The position numbers and the translations under genes are program-made. The notes under the pieces are model-generated. The model ran no database searches and was not told the origin of the DNA. It saw nothing but the letters and a program-made list of their open reading frames with translations. Below, piece after piece: positions 9,131-18,134 of a DNA stretch of 64,000 bases. Position 1 is the first letter of the stretch, and the number at the start of each line of letters is the position of its first letter. The DNA comes from Bacillus_AB infantis_B (GTDB lineage: Bacteria > Bacillota > Bacilli > Bacillales > Cytobacillaceae): positions 310,001-374,000 of the forward strand of contig NZ_VTER01000002.1 in the NCBI RefSeq assembly GCF_008180445.1, given 5' to 3'.

Positions 9131-9473
9131 TTATGACGAAGGAGCATTACCCCAATTTTTAGTTTGGAATCTAGCCAATGAACTTATTTCCTTGGGTTCC
9201 AGACTAACAACAGGCCAAAGTGGATGGCTGATTAATAATGAACATATCTTAAATTTAAAAGGGAAAGTTACTCCTCATTTGTTTTTAATATCTTGCCTTT
9301 ATGAGTTGTTTCTTCAGTGTAATTACTATTTCAAATCGTTAATCTATACCTTTGTGGGATACACTTCTTTGGATAAATGGATAATCGATAATCAGGTAAT
9401 TGATAGTAAGATAATTGAACTAATAATTATGATAAAAATGGATAAAACATGGAAAATATTTAATAGATTATAG
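9131..9473 (+). pseudogene. Possible decayed coding remnant
   Basis: From about 9139 the frame reads YDEGALPQFLVWNLANELIS and then LGSRLTTGQSGWLINNEHI, which looks protein-like and Rossmann/SLOG-like (compare the ELISLGSRLTTG pattern). It has a stop a few codons upstream and no start or ribosome binding site, and after about 9260 it runs into low-complexity AT-rich sequence. I cannot name the family. It may be the remains of a gene displaced from the island. Confidence 0.3.
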
Positions 9474-9529
9474 TTAGGTATATGCTAAAATTACTATATT
9501 AGTTAAATATTTTGAAAGAAGTGAAAAAA

Positions 9530-10510
9530 ATGTCCATTAAGAATTTGAAAGTTCTTAATAAGATCGGCTCAAAAAGTTTACCTACCTGGATTAATTTTGC
9601 TTTTGAATTAGGAAATTATATAAATGATCATGGGCTTAAATATAAGAAACCAATAAATATTGTTCTTTCACTTCCAAGTGAACAATATTTTTCCTTATTT
9701 ATTGCAATGGGAATAGCAGATAAAACGTTTTCTGTTAATAAACAGATGCGGTCTATTAGAAAAACTATATTAAATTTAGAAAAAGGCAGCCGAATAATCT
9801 ATAAGGATGACCAATCATCGAGAAAGGCATCCGTTATTTCTGTAGAACCGAGTCCTGTTTTTGAAAATGAAATGATGTTAAAAATAAAAGATGGAAAATT
9901 TGATAGAGGGATACCTGAAAGACAGTGGATTGAAAAAGTAATTTTACTAGATGAAGAGTTTGATGAAATAAAAAGATCAAGAAAGGTGAGTAATAAACAG
10001 CAGATAGGACTAGAGAGAAGTCCCTTGCTCAGTGAATTATATTCACCTAGTCAACTAAATAAAGTAGCATTTTATCCCGGTGATTCATATTATTTAGTTG
10101 GTAATACTACACAAATTACAAATTCTATGAGCGAAGAAATGTTTGTTTGTAGAGGTGTAAAAGGTTCTATAGGGGATTTTCTTTATTTGGATAACTTAAA
10201 TAGTTATACGAACGGGAAACTATTTTCATCGCAAATGAAAAAAAATGAAGTGAAAATTAGTGAAGAGGTTCCTGTTATTTTTTCAGATATAAACAGTTAT
10301 ATGAAACAAGTAAAGTATTTCAATAATAACCCTAAAATTACTATATTAAGCAGAACAGACCACGAAAACCGAATACATGAAATTAAAGAAGAGTTAAAAA
10401 GAGAATTATTGCAAGGTGATTATAGAATGGTAACTGATGAAATTGTAAAATTTCTTGAATCAAGGGATGCTCAAATACCTATGGGCATTGAGATCCTTGC
10501 TTGGAGGTAA
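9530..10510 (+). CDS. DISARM-associated protein, possible N-terminal half of a split DrmE
   Basis: A 326-residue protein without recognised catalytic motifs. KPINIVLSLPSEQYFSLFIA near the N-terminus and the downstream SYYLVGNTTQI segment look like Rossmann-like alpha/beta parts. The ATG at 9530 is preferred over an upstream TTG because a purine-rich GAAAGAAGTG lies at suitable distance. The gene is followed 7 bases later by a second one of 508 residues, then drmA and drmB. In class 2 DISARM the uncharacterised large protein DrmE sits beside drmA and drmB; the combined length of about 830 residues would suit it. That these two are a split DrmE is inference from position and size. The gene is AT-rich compared with the upstream operon. 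Confidence 0.5.
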   Translation: MSIKNLKVLNKIGSKSLPTWINFAFELGNYINDHGLKYKKPINIVLSLPSEQYFSLFIAMGIADKTFSVNKQMRSIRKTILNLEKGSRIIYKDDQSSRKASVISVEPSPVFENEMMLKIKDGKFDRGIPERQWIEKVILLDEEFDEIKRSRKVSNKQQIGLERSPLLSELYSPSQLNKVAFYPGDSYYLVGNTTQITNSMSEEMFVCRGVKGSIGDFLYLDNLNSYTNGKLFSSQMKKNEVKISEEVPVIFSDINSYMKQVKYFNNNPKITILSRTDHENRIHEIKEELKRELLQGDYRMVTDEIVKFLESRDAQIPMGIEILAWR

Positions 10511-10517
10511 ATGTTAT

Positions 10518-12044
10518 ATGAGTTTTAGTAATTTATTGAGTTTTTATGATCAAGAGGAAAAAAACGTTTTATTTAAACAGGTTGAAAATGAAAAGTTACT
10601 GACCCTTGCAGATAGTATTGAAAAGTTTAGGTTAGAGATTCAAAATAGATATGAAAATGATGGCCATTTACTTGAGGCTTTAAATGTATTTAAAAAAATG
10701 TTTTTTAGGTTAGTAAGCAGTCTATTTCCCTATAATAAAACCATAAATCCAGACTCTGAAAAAGAAATTCTCAGCAATTTTTATCAGATTAAAAACAGTT
10801 ATCCTGAACTATTTTCTAATATTGTAATTGATATTGCAAAAGCATTTAGAGAAGTGACAGAAATAACTTCGAATAATTTAAGAGACTTTTTACATGAATA
10901 TATTAATAATAGAGCAGAAGCAGGATTAAGAATAGCAATAGTTACAAAAAGGGCAATTTCAATTGATGAGAGATACTTATTCCAAAGTGAATTAAAACCT
11001 TTTTTAAAGATAAGTTACTATACAGAAAATAGTTTTAGAAAAGACTTAGAATTCTTTGATGAGGTCATTTACATAGGAACCCCTAGTTATTTTGGTGAAT
11101 ATGTTAAAAATACTTTTAAAGGAAAAACTAATACGTTCATTTCCTATGATCTTTTTCCAAATTATATATCTCCAAAACACTTATTTGAAGATATAAGTAA
11201 TAAGGATATATATAGCACTGTTTATGAAAAAGTTACCTTTGGCAAGACGATGGGAAAGAAAAGTAAGCTTAATTTGGAAGAAAAAGATTCTTTAGATAGG
11301 ACAGTAAGCAGATACCTTGAGGAACAAAAAAATGGCGAAGAAAATCCTCAAGATATGATTGAGGCATCAATTGTATATCTTGAAAATGATCGGTTTTTAT
11401 TTGCGCCAAGAGATTCAAAAATCCGTACCTTCTCTCTTCATGACAAAAGCAATTATATTAAACAAATAAATTTTAATGATGTGGAAGAGGATGACTTTAT
11501 AGTAATTAGAAATGATAGAGACACCAAGTTAATAGCAGAGGTAGCCGATCAAGACATCTTAAAATCAAAAGCAAGTATCTATAGAATAATTCAAAATGAG
11601 TGGAAGAATAAATTACGAATTAAAGTTGAGGAAAAAGGATTAAAACGTGTAAGTAGAATATTAACGGAGAAGTATCACTTAATAACATCTTCCATTGCTT
11701 CAGTGAGGTCTTGGTGTAATGAAGAATCTATATGTCCTAATGAACTACCCAAAATATTAAAAGCATTAAAGTATGAGGAAACTAAAATAAAAGAAATATA
11801 CAGTTGTATGAGAGAAATACAACTGGCTCATAGAAAGGCAGGAAGAATTATTTCAAAAAAATTAATGAATGAACTCTCGAATGATATGAATATATTCAAA
11901 GAATTGCAAGAGAAGGGATATTATACATTTATGTCAAGCGAGTTCCAAGGTGCTTCATTTAATATTGAAAGAATTATTTCTATAAACAGAAAAAAATGTC
12001 TAGTAGCCCCTCACAACCTAATGAAACCAATGAATGTAGATTAA
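10518..12044 (+). CDS. DISARM-associated protein, possible C-terminal half of a split DrmE
   Basis: A 508-residue protein. The ATG at 10518 is chosen because it has a good TTGGAGG ribosome binding site (10501-10507); upstream in-frame codons overlap the previous gene. A central segment, RIAIVTKRAISIDERYLFQ, then DEVIYIGTPSYFGEY and TNTFISYDLFPNY, looks like a Rossmann or helicase-like strand-helix pattern without a P-loop. The C-terminal 150 residues are helical and lysine-rich. The gene ends 19 bases before drmA. Its own ribosome binding site suggests a real second gene rather than a recent frameshift. The DrmE assignment is from context only. Confidence 0.5.
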   Translation: MSFSNLLSFYDQEEKNVLFKQVENEKLLTLADSIEKFRLEIQNRYENDGHLLEALNVFKKMFFRLVSSLFPYNKTINPDSEKEILSNFYQIKNSYPELFSNIVIDIAKAFREVTEITSNNLRDFLHEYINNRAEAGLRIAIVTKRAISIDERYLFQSELKPFLKISYYTENSFRKDLEFFDEVIYIGTPSYFGEYVKNTFKGKTNTFISYDLFPNYISPKHLFEDISNKDIYSTVYEKVTFGKTMGKKSKLNLEEKDSLDRTVSRYLEEQKNGEENPQDMIEASIVYLENDRFLFAPRDSKIRTFSLHDKSNYIKQINFNDVEEDDFIVIRNDRDTKLIAEVADQDILKSKASIYRIIQNEWKNKLRIKVEEKGLKRVSRILTEKYHLITSSIASVRSWCNEESICPNELPKILKALKYEETKIKEIYSCMREIQLAHRKAGRIISKKLMNELSNDMNIFKELQEKGYYTFMSSEFQGASFNIERIISINRKKCLVAPHNLMKPMNVD

Positions 12045-12063
12045 TCGGAGAGAGGAATAAATT

Positions 12064-15000
12064 ATGGGAATAACTATAGATAAATCATTAAGAAACCGCC
12101 AAAAAGTTTTAGACAATGTTAAAGAGGAGATAATCGGACCAGGTCAGATTAGAGAACATTATTTAAAATTTAACCCTGTTGGTACTACACTATTTGAAAC
12201 AAGAGAAGAATTGTACAAACCATATTATTGGGAAGTAGGAGGAATAAAAGAAGAGATACTTCAAAGAGAAACCCCAACTCAGCGATATGTTAGTGGGCAT
12301 TTATTTCCCCTAGGTACAATTGAAAGTGAGGAAACTTCTCTTGAAACTCCCATTGATAAAGAATTAAATGATAACCAAGATAATGATGATGTAGATAAGT
12401 TATTTGAGCGTGAGGAAGGTATAGAGACAACTGAAGATGAAGGAGAGGTAGAGTTATTTCCACAAAAGAATGATTTTATGCCCTCAACTATGGGGTTAAC
12501 GTTTTGTATAAATAAAGACCTACCAGAATTAAAAGTTTCTATCGAGGGGGGAACTTATACTCCACATAATGTAAAAGTTAAAGGTGAGAGCAATAGTATT
12601 AAATGGTGGTTACGAGAGTCTATTGAAGGTTTATGGAATCTAGAAATAAAAAAACTAATAAGTCAAAGACAGATAGAAGAAACGGTTGAAATGAAGAATA
12701 AAAAGGGGGAAAAGATAAGTCAGTACAACATTCATTTTCAGGCACGCCTTCGTGAAGTGAACGGGAAGTATGTTATTACAATAAGTACTACTAATCGTTC
12801 TGCATTATCTAAAATTAATAGTCAGCAATTAATACTGTTTCAATCTGTTATGAAAATAAGTACAGCTGATAACTTCTCGTTTTCTGTTTATCCAAAACAA
12901 TATCAAATGAAAAGGATAATGAGTGACGAAGAGGCTTCGACTGAACTTCTTTACCGCAATGAGGGAGTGTATGCGTTTGGTCACGGATGTGCCGCTCATT
13001 GGGAACAAAACAGTCCTAAAATTCAACAGATATCTACAACGTTTATGCCGGAGTATGAAACACTTAGTATGACTCCAAACGTTTTTGTGAAAAAAGATGG
13101 CAAGGAAGTAGAACTTGAAATTAGAATGAGTGATTTAGCAGGACTATCTTCTGACGCCCATCCAAAAGATATTTTACAGCCATTAATAAATGGGTATAAA
13201 AATTGGATTTTAACAAAACGTCAAGAGATTGGAGATCTTCCCAAAACATTACAAAAAGCTGCCGAAAAGCACATGGACCTATGTCAAGAAAGTTTAGATA
13301 GAATGATAAGGGGTCTAGAGTTGCTTAAAGATAACCAAATATTAGATGCCTTCCGTTTAGCCAACACTGCTATTCTTTTACAACAAGAAAATGGGAAAGT
13401 AAAACGTTATGGAAATATCCAAAACAAACAACTTATTTTTAATAAAACTTTTAAAGATAGTGTTTTCGATGAAAATAAACTTAAAAATGCAAATAATACA
13501 TGGAGAGCCTTCCAGATTGCTTTTATATTAATGTCTATCGAATCGTTAGTGGATGAAACAAGTCAATCAAGGGATATAGTTGATTTAATATGGTTCCCTA
13601 CTGGTGGGGGTAAAACAGAGGCTTATTTAGGTGTTGCTGCCTTTCAAATGATACTAAGGCGTCTTAATGATCCGGTGGACGCTGGTGTAGATATCATGAT
13701 GAGATATACTTTACGTCTTTTAACTGCTGACCAGTTTCAAAGATCTTCCCGGTTAATTTGTTCTTTAGAATATCTTCGGGAAAAAAACCGCAATAAACTT
13801 GGTGATGTTCCATTCTCAATTGGTATTTGGGTAGGTTCCAAGACTACACCAAATAATAATAAAGCAGCCAAAACGGCTCTCAATAAACTTCAAAAAAATG
13901 AAAAGAATGTACCTCAATTTATTGTAAACAACTGTCCATGGTGTGGTGCTAATCTAGGATATTATGAGGAGAAAGGTAATAAGAAGAAACACTACCTTGG
14001 CTACAAAATTTCAGACAATGAGAGACTCGTAGTACATTGTCCAGATAAGAACTGTCATTTTTACGATGAACTGCCAATTCATATCGTTGATGAAACCATC
14101 TACCAAAAGAGACCAACTTTCTTAATAGGAACAGTTGATAAGTTTGTTCAATTAGTTTGGCAGCCAAGAGCAAGAGCATTGTTTGGCTTAGATAAAGAAG
14201 GAGAAAGGGTTATTAGCCCACCTTCATTAATTGTGCAAGATGAATTACATCTGATTTCGGGTCCATTGGGAACACTTACTGGATTGTTTGAAACTTTGAT
14301 AGAAGAACTATGCATAAAAAAAGTAAATGGTACTATTATTAAACCTAAGATAATCGCAGCAACCGCTACTATAAAACAATTTGAGGAGCAAGCACTTGCT
14401 TTGTTCGGCAGAGAAGATGCCCGTCTATTTCCAAGTCCGGGGTTAGAAAGCACCGATTCATTTTTTGCAACTCCAGCAATGGATAAGGAAAACGGAAAAC
14501 CAAAGCCCGGTAGAAAATATGTTGGTGTTTATACTACCACAGTTCGTATCATGATGTCACAAGTAATGACATTCTCATCAATCTTACAATCTTCTGCTGA
14601 AATAATTGAAGATGAGCGGGACCCATATTGGACACTTCTTTCTTTTTATAATACTCTTCGTGAATTGGGTGGAGGTCTGACTTTGTCACAAACTGACATA
14701 CCACAATATTCTGGTGCTATGTCAATGAGAAAAGGGTTGATGAAAGATATAAGATATACAAATAGTGTATTGCAATTGTCATCTGGAAAACAAAGTCATG
14801 AAATTACTAAGACTATAGATGATTTAAAAATAAGTTATAATCCAAACAAAGAAAAAGGAAGAGATTCAACAATTGATCTATGTTTAGCATCAAATATTAT
14901 TGAAGTTGGAGTTGATATTGATCGATTGTCTGTTATGGCAATTGTGGGTCAACCAAAGATGACTGCCCAGTATATTCAGGTAAGTGGGCGTGTTGGCAGG

Positions 15001-15588
15001 CGCTGGTGGGAAAGACCAGGATTAATATTCACTTTATACTCAAATACTAAGTCCAGAGATAAATCTCACTTTGAACATTTTAGAGAATATCATCAAAAGT
15101 TGTATGCCCAAGTTGAATCTACGAGTGTAACTCCATTCTCTGATTCTTGTTTAGATAGAGGGCTGCATGCAGTAGTTATTGGTTTTTTAAGACAAGCATT
15201 AAATGACGATGTAGCAAGAACTCCTGACTGGAATGAAATCAAAAAGCATTTGAATAATAAAATCTTGCCTTTTTATAATAGATTAATTGAAAGAGCGACA
15301 CTTGTTGATCCCGAACAAGTAGATGAACTTAAGAGCAGGTTTCTTACAATTTTGAAACGGTTAGAGCGTGGCGGTTATACTGCTTGGAAGGTTGATTCAA
15401 AAGTTAATGGTTATATGTATTCAGCAGGAACTACTATTCCGCAAACCTTAAAAAGTAAAGCAGAACCAATGATAAATACGATGAGAAATGTAGATTCAGA
15501 ATGCAGAGGTCTAATTGCATCAATATATCAAGATTTTGATAGTAATAGCAACGAGAGTGAGAGTGGTTGGGAGGCTTTGTTCTCATGA
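12064..15588 (+). CDS. drmA: DrmA-like DISARM helicase
   Basis: A 1174-residue superfamily II helicase. Motifs: Walker A FPTGGGKTEAYLG (about 511-523), a zinc-binding insert NCPWCG...HCPDKNC (about 623-665), DELH box (726-729), AATATI (about 766), and a C-terminal lobe with NIIEVGVDIDRL and QVSGRVGRRW (about 945-980). This layout, followed directly by a DUF1998 gene, is that of DrmA, the motor of DISARM. DrmA and DrmB form a DNA-binding complex in characterised systems, thought to sense free 5' ends of invading DNA. The ATG has GAGAGAGGAATAA upstream. The gene ends in ATGA shared with drmB, indicating coupling. Confidence 0.85.
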   Translation: MGITIDKSLRNRQKVLDNVKEEIIGPGQIREHYLKFNPVGTTLFETREELYKPYYWEVGGIKEEILQRETPTQRYVSGHLFPLGTIESEETSLETPIDKELNDNQDNDDVDKLFEREEGIETTEDEGEVELFPQKNDFMPSTMGLTFCINKDLPELKVSIEGGTYTPHNVKVKGESNSIKWWLRESIEGLWNLEIKKLISQRQIEETVEMKNKKGEKISQYNIHFQARLREVNGKYVITISTTNRSALSKINSQQLILFQSVMKISTADNFSFSVYPKQYQMKRIMSDEEASTELLYRNEGVYAFGHGCAAHWEQNSPKIQQISTTFMPEYETLSMTPNVFVKKDGKEVELEIRMSDLAGLSSDAHPKDILQPLINGYKNWILTKRQEIGDLPKTLQKAAEKHMDLCQESLDRMIRGLELLKDNQILDAFRLANTAILLQQENGKVKRYGNIQNKQLIFNKTFKDSVFDENKLKNANNTWRAFQIAFILMSIESLVDETSQSRDIVDLIWFPTGGGKTEAYLGVAAFQMILRRLNDPVDAGVDIMMRYTLRLLTADQFQRSSRLICSLEYLREKNRNKLGDVPFSIGIWVGSKTTPNNNKAAKTALNKLQKNEKNVPQFIVNNCPWCGANLGYYEEKGNKKKHYLGYKISDNERLVVHCPDKNCHFYDELPIHIVDETIYQKRPTFLIGTVDKFVQLVWQPRARALFGLDKEGERVISPPSLIVQDELHLISGPLGTLTGLFETLIEELCIKKVNGTIIKPKIIAATATIKQFEEQALALFGREDARLFPSPGLESTDSFFATPAMDKENGKPKPGRKYVGVYTTTVRIMMSQVMTFSSILQSSAEIIEDERDPYWTLLSFYNTLRELGGGLTLSQTDIPQYSGAMSMRKGLMKDIRYTNSVLQLSSGKQSHEITKTIDDLKISYNPNKEKGRDSTIDLCLASNIIEVGVDIDRLSVMAIVGQPKMTAQYIQVSGRVGRRWWERPGLIFTLYSNTKSRDKSHFEHFREYHQKLYAQVESTSVTPFSDSCLDRGLHAVVIGFLRQALNDDVARTPDWNEIKKHLNNKILPFYNRLIERATLVDPEQVDELKSRFLTILKRLERGGYTAWKVDSKVNGYMYSAGTTIPQTLKSKAEPMINTMRNVDSECRGLIASIYQDFDSNSNESESGWEALFS

Positions 15589-17495
15589 GAGACTTACCAT
15601 TAAGAAGAGGGCAACTTGTTACTACATTTGGACCTGGTGCCTTAGTCATTAGTCCAGAAGGAGAATCAGCAATGATTGGTTCTCTTGATAAATGGTTTTA
15701 TGATAAAAACGAAAACCGAATTAAATCTTTTGAGGAATTTGAAATCCAAGAACCTAGACTAAGATCTTTACTAAGGGTAAAGAAACTATTATTACCTCCT
15801 GATTTTAGACCGGGTTATCAGTATAAAGGTGGAGGTAATGCTATAACCCAGACCAATACGGATTTATATATTCCATTATTGCGGTTTCCTACATGGCACT
15901 ATTGTCCAGTATGTAAAACGTTACATCAAACTTCTATGGCCTCTAGAACTAGTTGGCTGGATTGTAAGGAATGCAAAAAACAAAGGAAAATGATACAGGT
16001 ACCTTTTGTGATTGTCTGTGAACATGGTCATATTTCAGACTTTCCTTGGAGAGAGTGGGTTCATGGTGATGAAAAAACAAATTGTGAAGGGTTAATGAAA
16101 CTTGTTTCAACTGGTGGTGCAACATTAGATTCTTTAAAGGTTAAATGTAGTTGCGGTAAAGATACCGAAAGATCTTTAAAAGGGATTATGTCACGAAAAA
16201 CTACAGAAGATATGGATGATAGTGGTATCAGTGAATTAAGTAAAATATTGAACAGAAAAACAAATGAATTGTATAGGTGTCCGGGTAAAAAGCCATGGTA
16301 TGGATCTGAAAAAGATATTGAAGATTGCTCTGGCTTTCCTATTGCTGCATTAAAAAATTCTATAAATGTTTACTTTCCAAATACGATAAGTGCAATTCAT
16401 CTGCCGGGGGAACATAATATAGAAGTTGAAAATTTAATAGATATGTTTGAAAAGTATGGAATAACTTCTTTGTGGCTGAATGACTTTGAAAAACTCGAAG
16501 AAAAGATGAAAATCGCCAAAAAATTATGTCCACCTGAGATAAGTGAATATAGTGATTCTGATATTGAACTTGCAATACTTTATATTGAAGGTGCAATAGA
16601 AGAGGATGAAGTATTACCAGAACAAGTTAATACTAGAAAAGCAGAAATCGAATTAAGAAAAAAAGAATTTGAAACACTAATAAAGGATGTTGATACAAAA
16701 AATTTAAAGGTTAGAAAAGAATGGAACCCTTCAGATGGATCAGATTATGAAGTATCTATAAATTTTAACTTAATCAATAGGGTAACAAAGTTAAAAGAAA
16801 CTATTGCTTTAATTGGTTTTGACCGATTAAGTACTCACGAAGATGAGGGCAAAAATCAAATAGTAAAGGGTAAAAGGTTATTATTTAAAGATCCGGATCT
16901 ACTAGAAAATAATTGGCTACCTGCATACAAAGTATATGGCGAAGGAATATTTTTTACTTTAAGCTTAGAAAAATTAATCTCTTGGGAAGAGAGAAGTGAT
17001 GTTTCCCGCTACTTTAACAAATTAATAACTCGAATAGAAAAAAAAGGAGCAAATGTTGATGATACTTTACTAAAACCTAGGAATATACTTTTACACACTT
17101 TGTCGCATATTATCATTGATGAACTTGCTTTAACTTGTGGTTATAACTCAGCTTCACTTCGTGAGCGCATGTATTTTAATGACAATCAATGCGGTGTATT
17201 AATTTATACTTCTTCAGGTGATGTTGACGGCACCTTTGGGGGACTAGTTAGAATGGGTAAGAAAGAAAGATTTTTTCCTGTCGTGGAAAAGGCTATCGAT
17301 AAGGCTAGATGGTGTAGTTCCGACCCAGTGTGTTCTGAAATTGGTAAAACTTCTGGTCAAGGTGTCAATAACTTTAATGGTGCAGCGTGTCATAGTTGTT
17401 CCTATCTCCCAGAAACATCATGTGAATTAGGAAATTTATTTTTAGACAGAACTTTATTGATTGATCCAAAGATAGGTTTTTTTAATATTGATTAA
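15585..17495 (+). CDS. drmB: DrmB-like DUF1998 protein of DISARM
   Basis: A 636-residue protein starting at the ATG of an ATGA overlap with drmA; GGGAGG lies 11 bases upstream. It begins RDLPLRRGQLVTTFGPGALV, typical of DrmB. Cysteine and histidine clusters suggest structural zinc: YCPVCKTLHQ (about 105), CKECKK (about 128), VCEHGH (about 146), CSCGK (about 189) and a C-terminal set including AACHSCSYLPETSC. The DUF1998 core is HTLSHIIIDELALTCGY with LIYTSSGDVDGTFGGL after it. It works with DrmA in DNA recognition. No DrmC phospholipase D gene follows; the operon ends at an element A hairpin. Confidence 0.85.
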   Translation: MRDLPLRRGQLVTTFGPGALVISPEGESAMIGSLDKWFYDKNENRIKSFEEFEIQEPRLRSLLRVKKLLLPPDFRPGYQYKGGGNAITQTNTDLYIPLLRFPTWHYCPVCKTLHQTSMASRTSWLDCKECKKQRKMIQVPFVIVCEHGHISDFPWREWVHGDEKTNCEGLMKLVSTGGATLDSLKVKCSCGKDTERSLKGIMSRKTTEDMDDSGISELSKILNRKTNELYRCPGKKPWYGSEKDIEDCSGFPIAALKNSINVYFPNTISAIHLPGEHNIEVENLIDMFEKYGITSLWLNDFEKLEEKMKIAKKLCPPEISEYSDSDIELAILYIEGAIEEDEVLPEQVNTRKAEIELRKKEFETLIKDVDTKNLKVRKEWNPSDGSDYEVSINFNLINRVTKLKETIALIGFDRLSTHEDEGKNQIVKGKRLLFKDPDLLENNWLPAYKVYGEGIFFTLSLEKLISWEERSDVSRYFNKLITRIEKKGANVDDTLLKPRNILLHTLSHIIIDELALTCGYNSASLRERMYFNDNQCGVLIYTSSGDVDGTFGGLVRMGKKERFFPVVEKAIDKARWCSSDPVCSEIGKTSGQGVNNFNGAACHSCSYLPETSCELGNLFLDRTLLIDPKIGFFNID

Positions 17496-17520
17496 TCTAT
17501 TTCTTGAGTCCAGTACTAAA

Positions 17521-17549
17521 GGAGCCAAGGGGACAGGTCCCTTGGCTCC
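17521..17549. repeat. Element A copy 1, terminator of the DISARM-like operon
   Basis: GGAGCCAAGGGGAC and GTCCCTTGGCTCC form a near-perfect hairpin followed by TTTTG. This is the cleanest copy of the palindromic element dispersed through the window. Confidence 0.85.
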
Positions 17550-17676
17550 TTTTGAGTCGGTGCAAAGGGCATATTCCACTGGCTCAGCTAGGTTTTTAGT
17601 TTATGGGTTTTGATAAGGAAGCATTACTCAAGATAGAATATATACTGTGATTTTAAATAATAGGAGAAGATTTCTT

Positions 17677-18027
17677 ATGGAAGAGTTAATTCAAGCATTT
17701 AAAGATAAAAGTTTTTCATTGAAGCAAGAGACAATCAAAGCAATTGAATTTGAAAATGTACATACAGAAGAAGTAGCTTATTTATTGCCCTATAAGGAAA
17801 TTACAGTAGCTTTAAACCCCGTCACTGTAGAAAATTATTTTTTGCTGAAAAACGCAGCCAAGGGATTAACCCATAGCACAGCGTTGAAGAGATTTCCTAA
17901 GAGAATCAATACGGGCGAAACTCCTATAACATATGGGTATTCTTTTAAATTCCAATCAGTTGAAGAACTTTCTTCTTTTTTGAGAGAGTTTAACTTACTG
18001 ACTGCTGAATTACAGGATGTAATTTAA
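17677..18027 (+). CDS. Small protein of unknown function between DISARM and McrBC genes
   Basis: A 116-residue soluble protein that I do not recognise. The ATG at 17677 is chosen because TAGGAGAAG lies 9 bases upstream; a GTG 30 bases earlier would put the ribosome binding site inside the gene. It has no signal peptide or transmembrane segment; charged residues alternate with short hydrophobic runs such as VAYLLPYKEITVAL. The gene has its own spacing of 181 bases from drmB and is followed by an element C hairpin, so it is probably a separate transcription unit. A role as an accessory or immunity factor of the defence island is only a guess. Confidence 0.6.
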   Translation: MEELIQAFKDKSFSLKQETIKAIEFENVHTEEVAYLLPYKEITVALNPVTVENYFLLKNAAKGLTHSTALKRFPKRINTGETPITYGYSFKFQSVEELSSFLREFNLLTAELQDVI

Positions 18028-18079
18028 GTGGCTGATCCCAAATTTGATATAGCTTTAAAGTTTTGGGGGCAAGCGCCTT
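18027..18079. repeat. Element C copy 3
   Basis: GTGGCTGATCCCAAA with the opposite arm TTTGGGGGCAAGCGCC resembles the hairpins at 8653 and 8936 (shared GGCTGATCCCA and AGCTTTA). It overlaps the stop region of the small gene and may terminate it; there is no clean T-run. Confidence 0.5.
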
Positions 18080-18134
18080 CTGCTATTGAATATTAATATC
18101 TCTTAAGTTTGTTGTGTTGGAAAGGAGCAGAAGT

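Larger units (their letters stand above)
8713..9529. other. Non-coding stretch between methyltransferase and DISARM-like operon
   Basis: About 820 AT-rich bases with no convincing intact gene. It holds a second element C hairpin (8936-8982), a protein-like but broken stretch around 9140-9473, and presumably the promoter of the downstream operon near 9440-9500 (AT-rich, no single convincing -35/-10 pair chosen). Confidence 0.6.

Noticed and set aside
9192..9473. A 93-codon open frame as a real gene
   Set aside because: It has no ribosome binding site, protein-like sequence extends upstream of its start, and its second half is low-complexity AT-rich sequence. It was kept only as a possible remnant.
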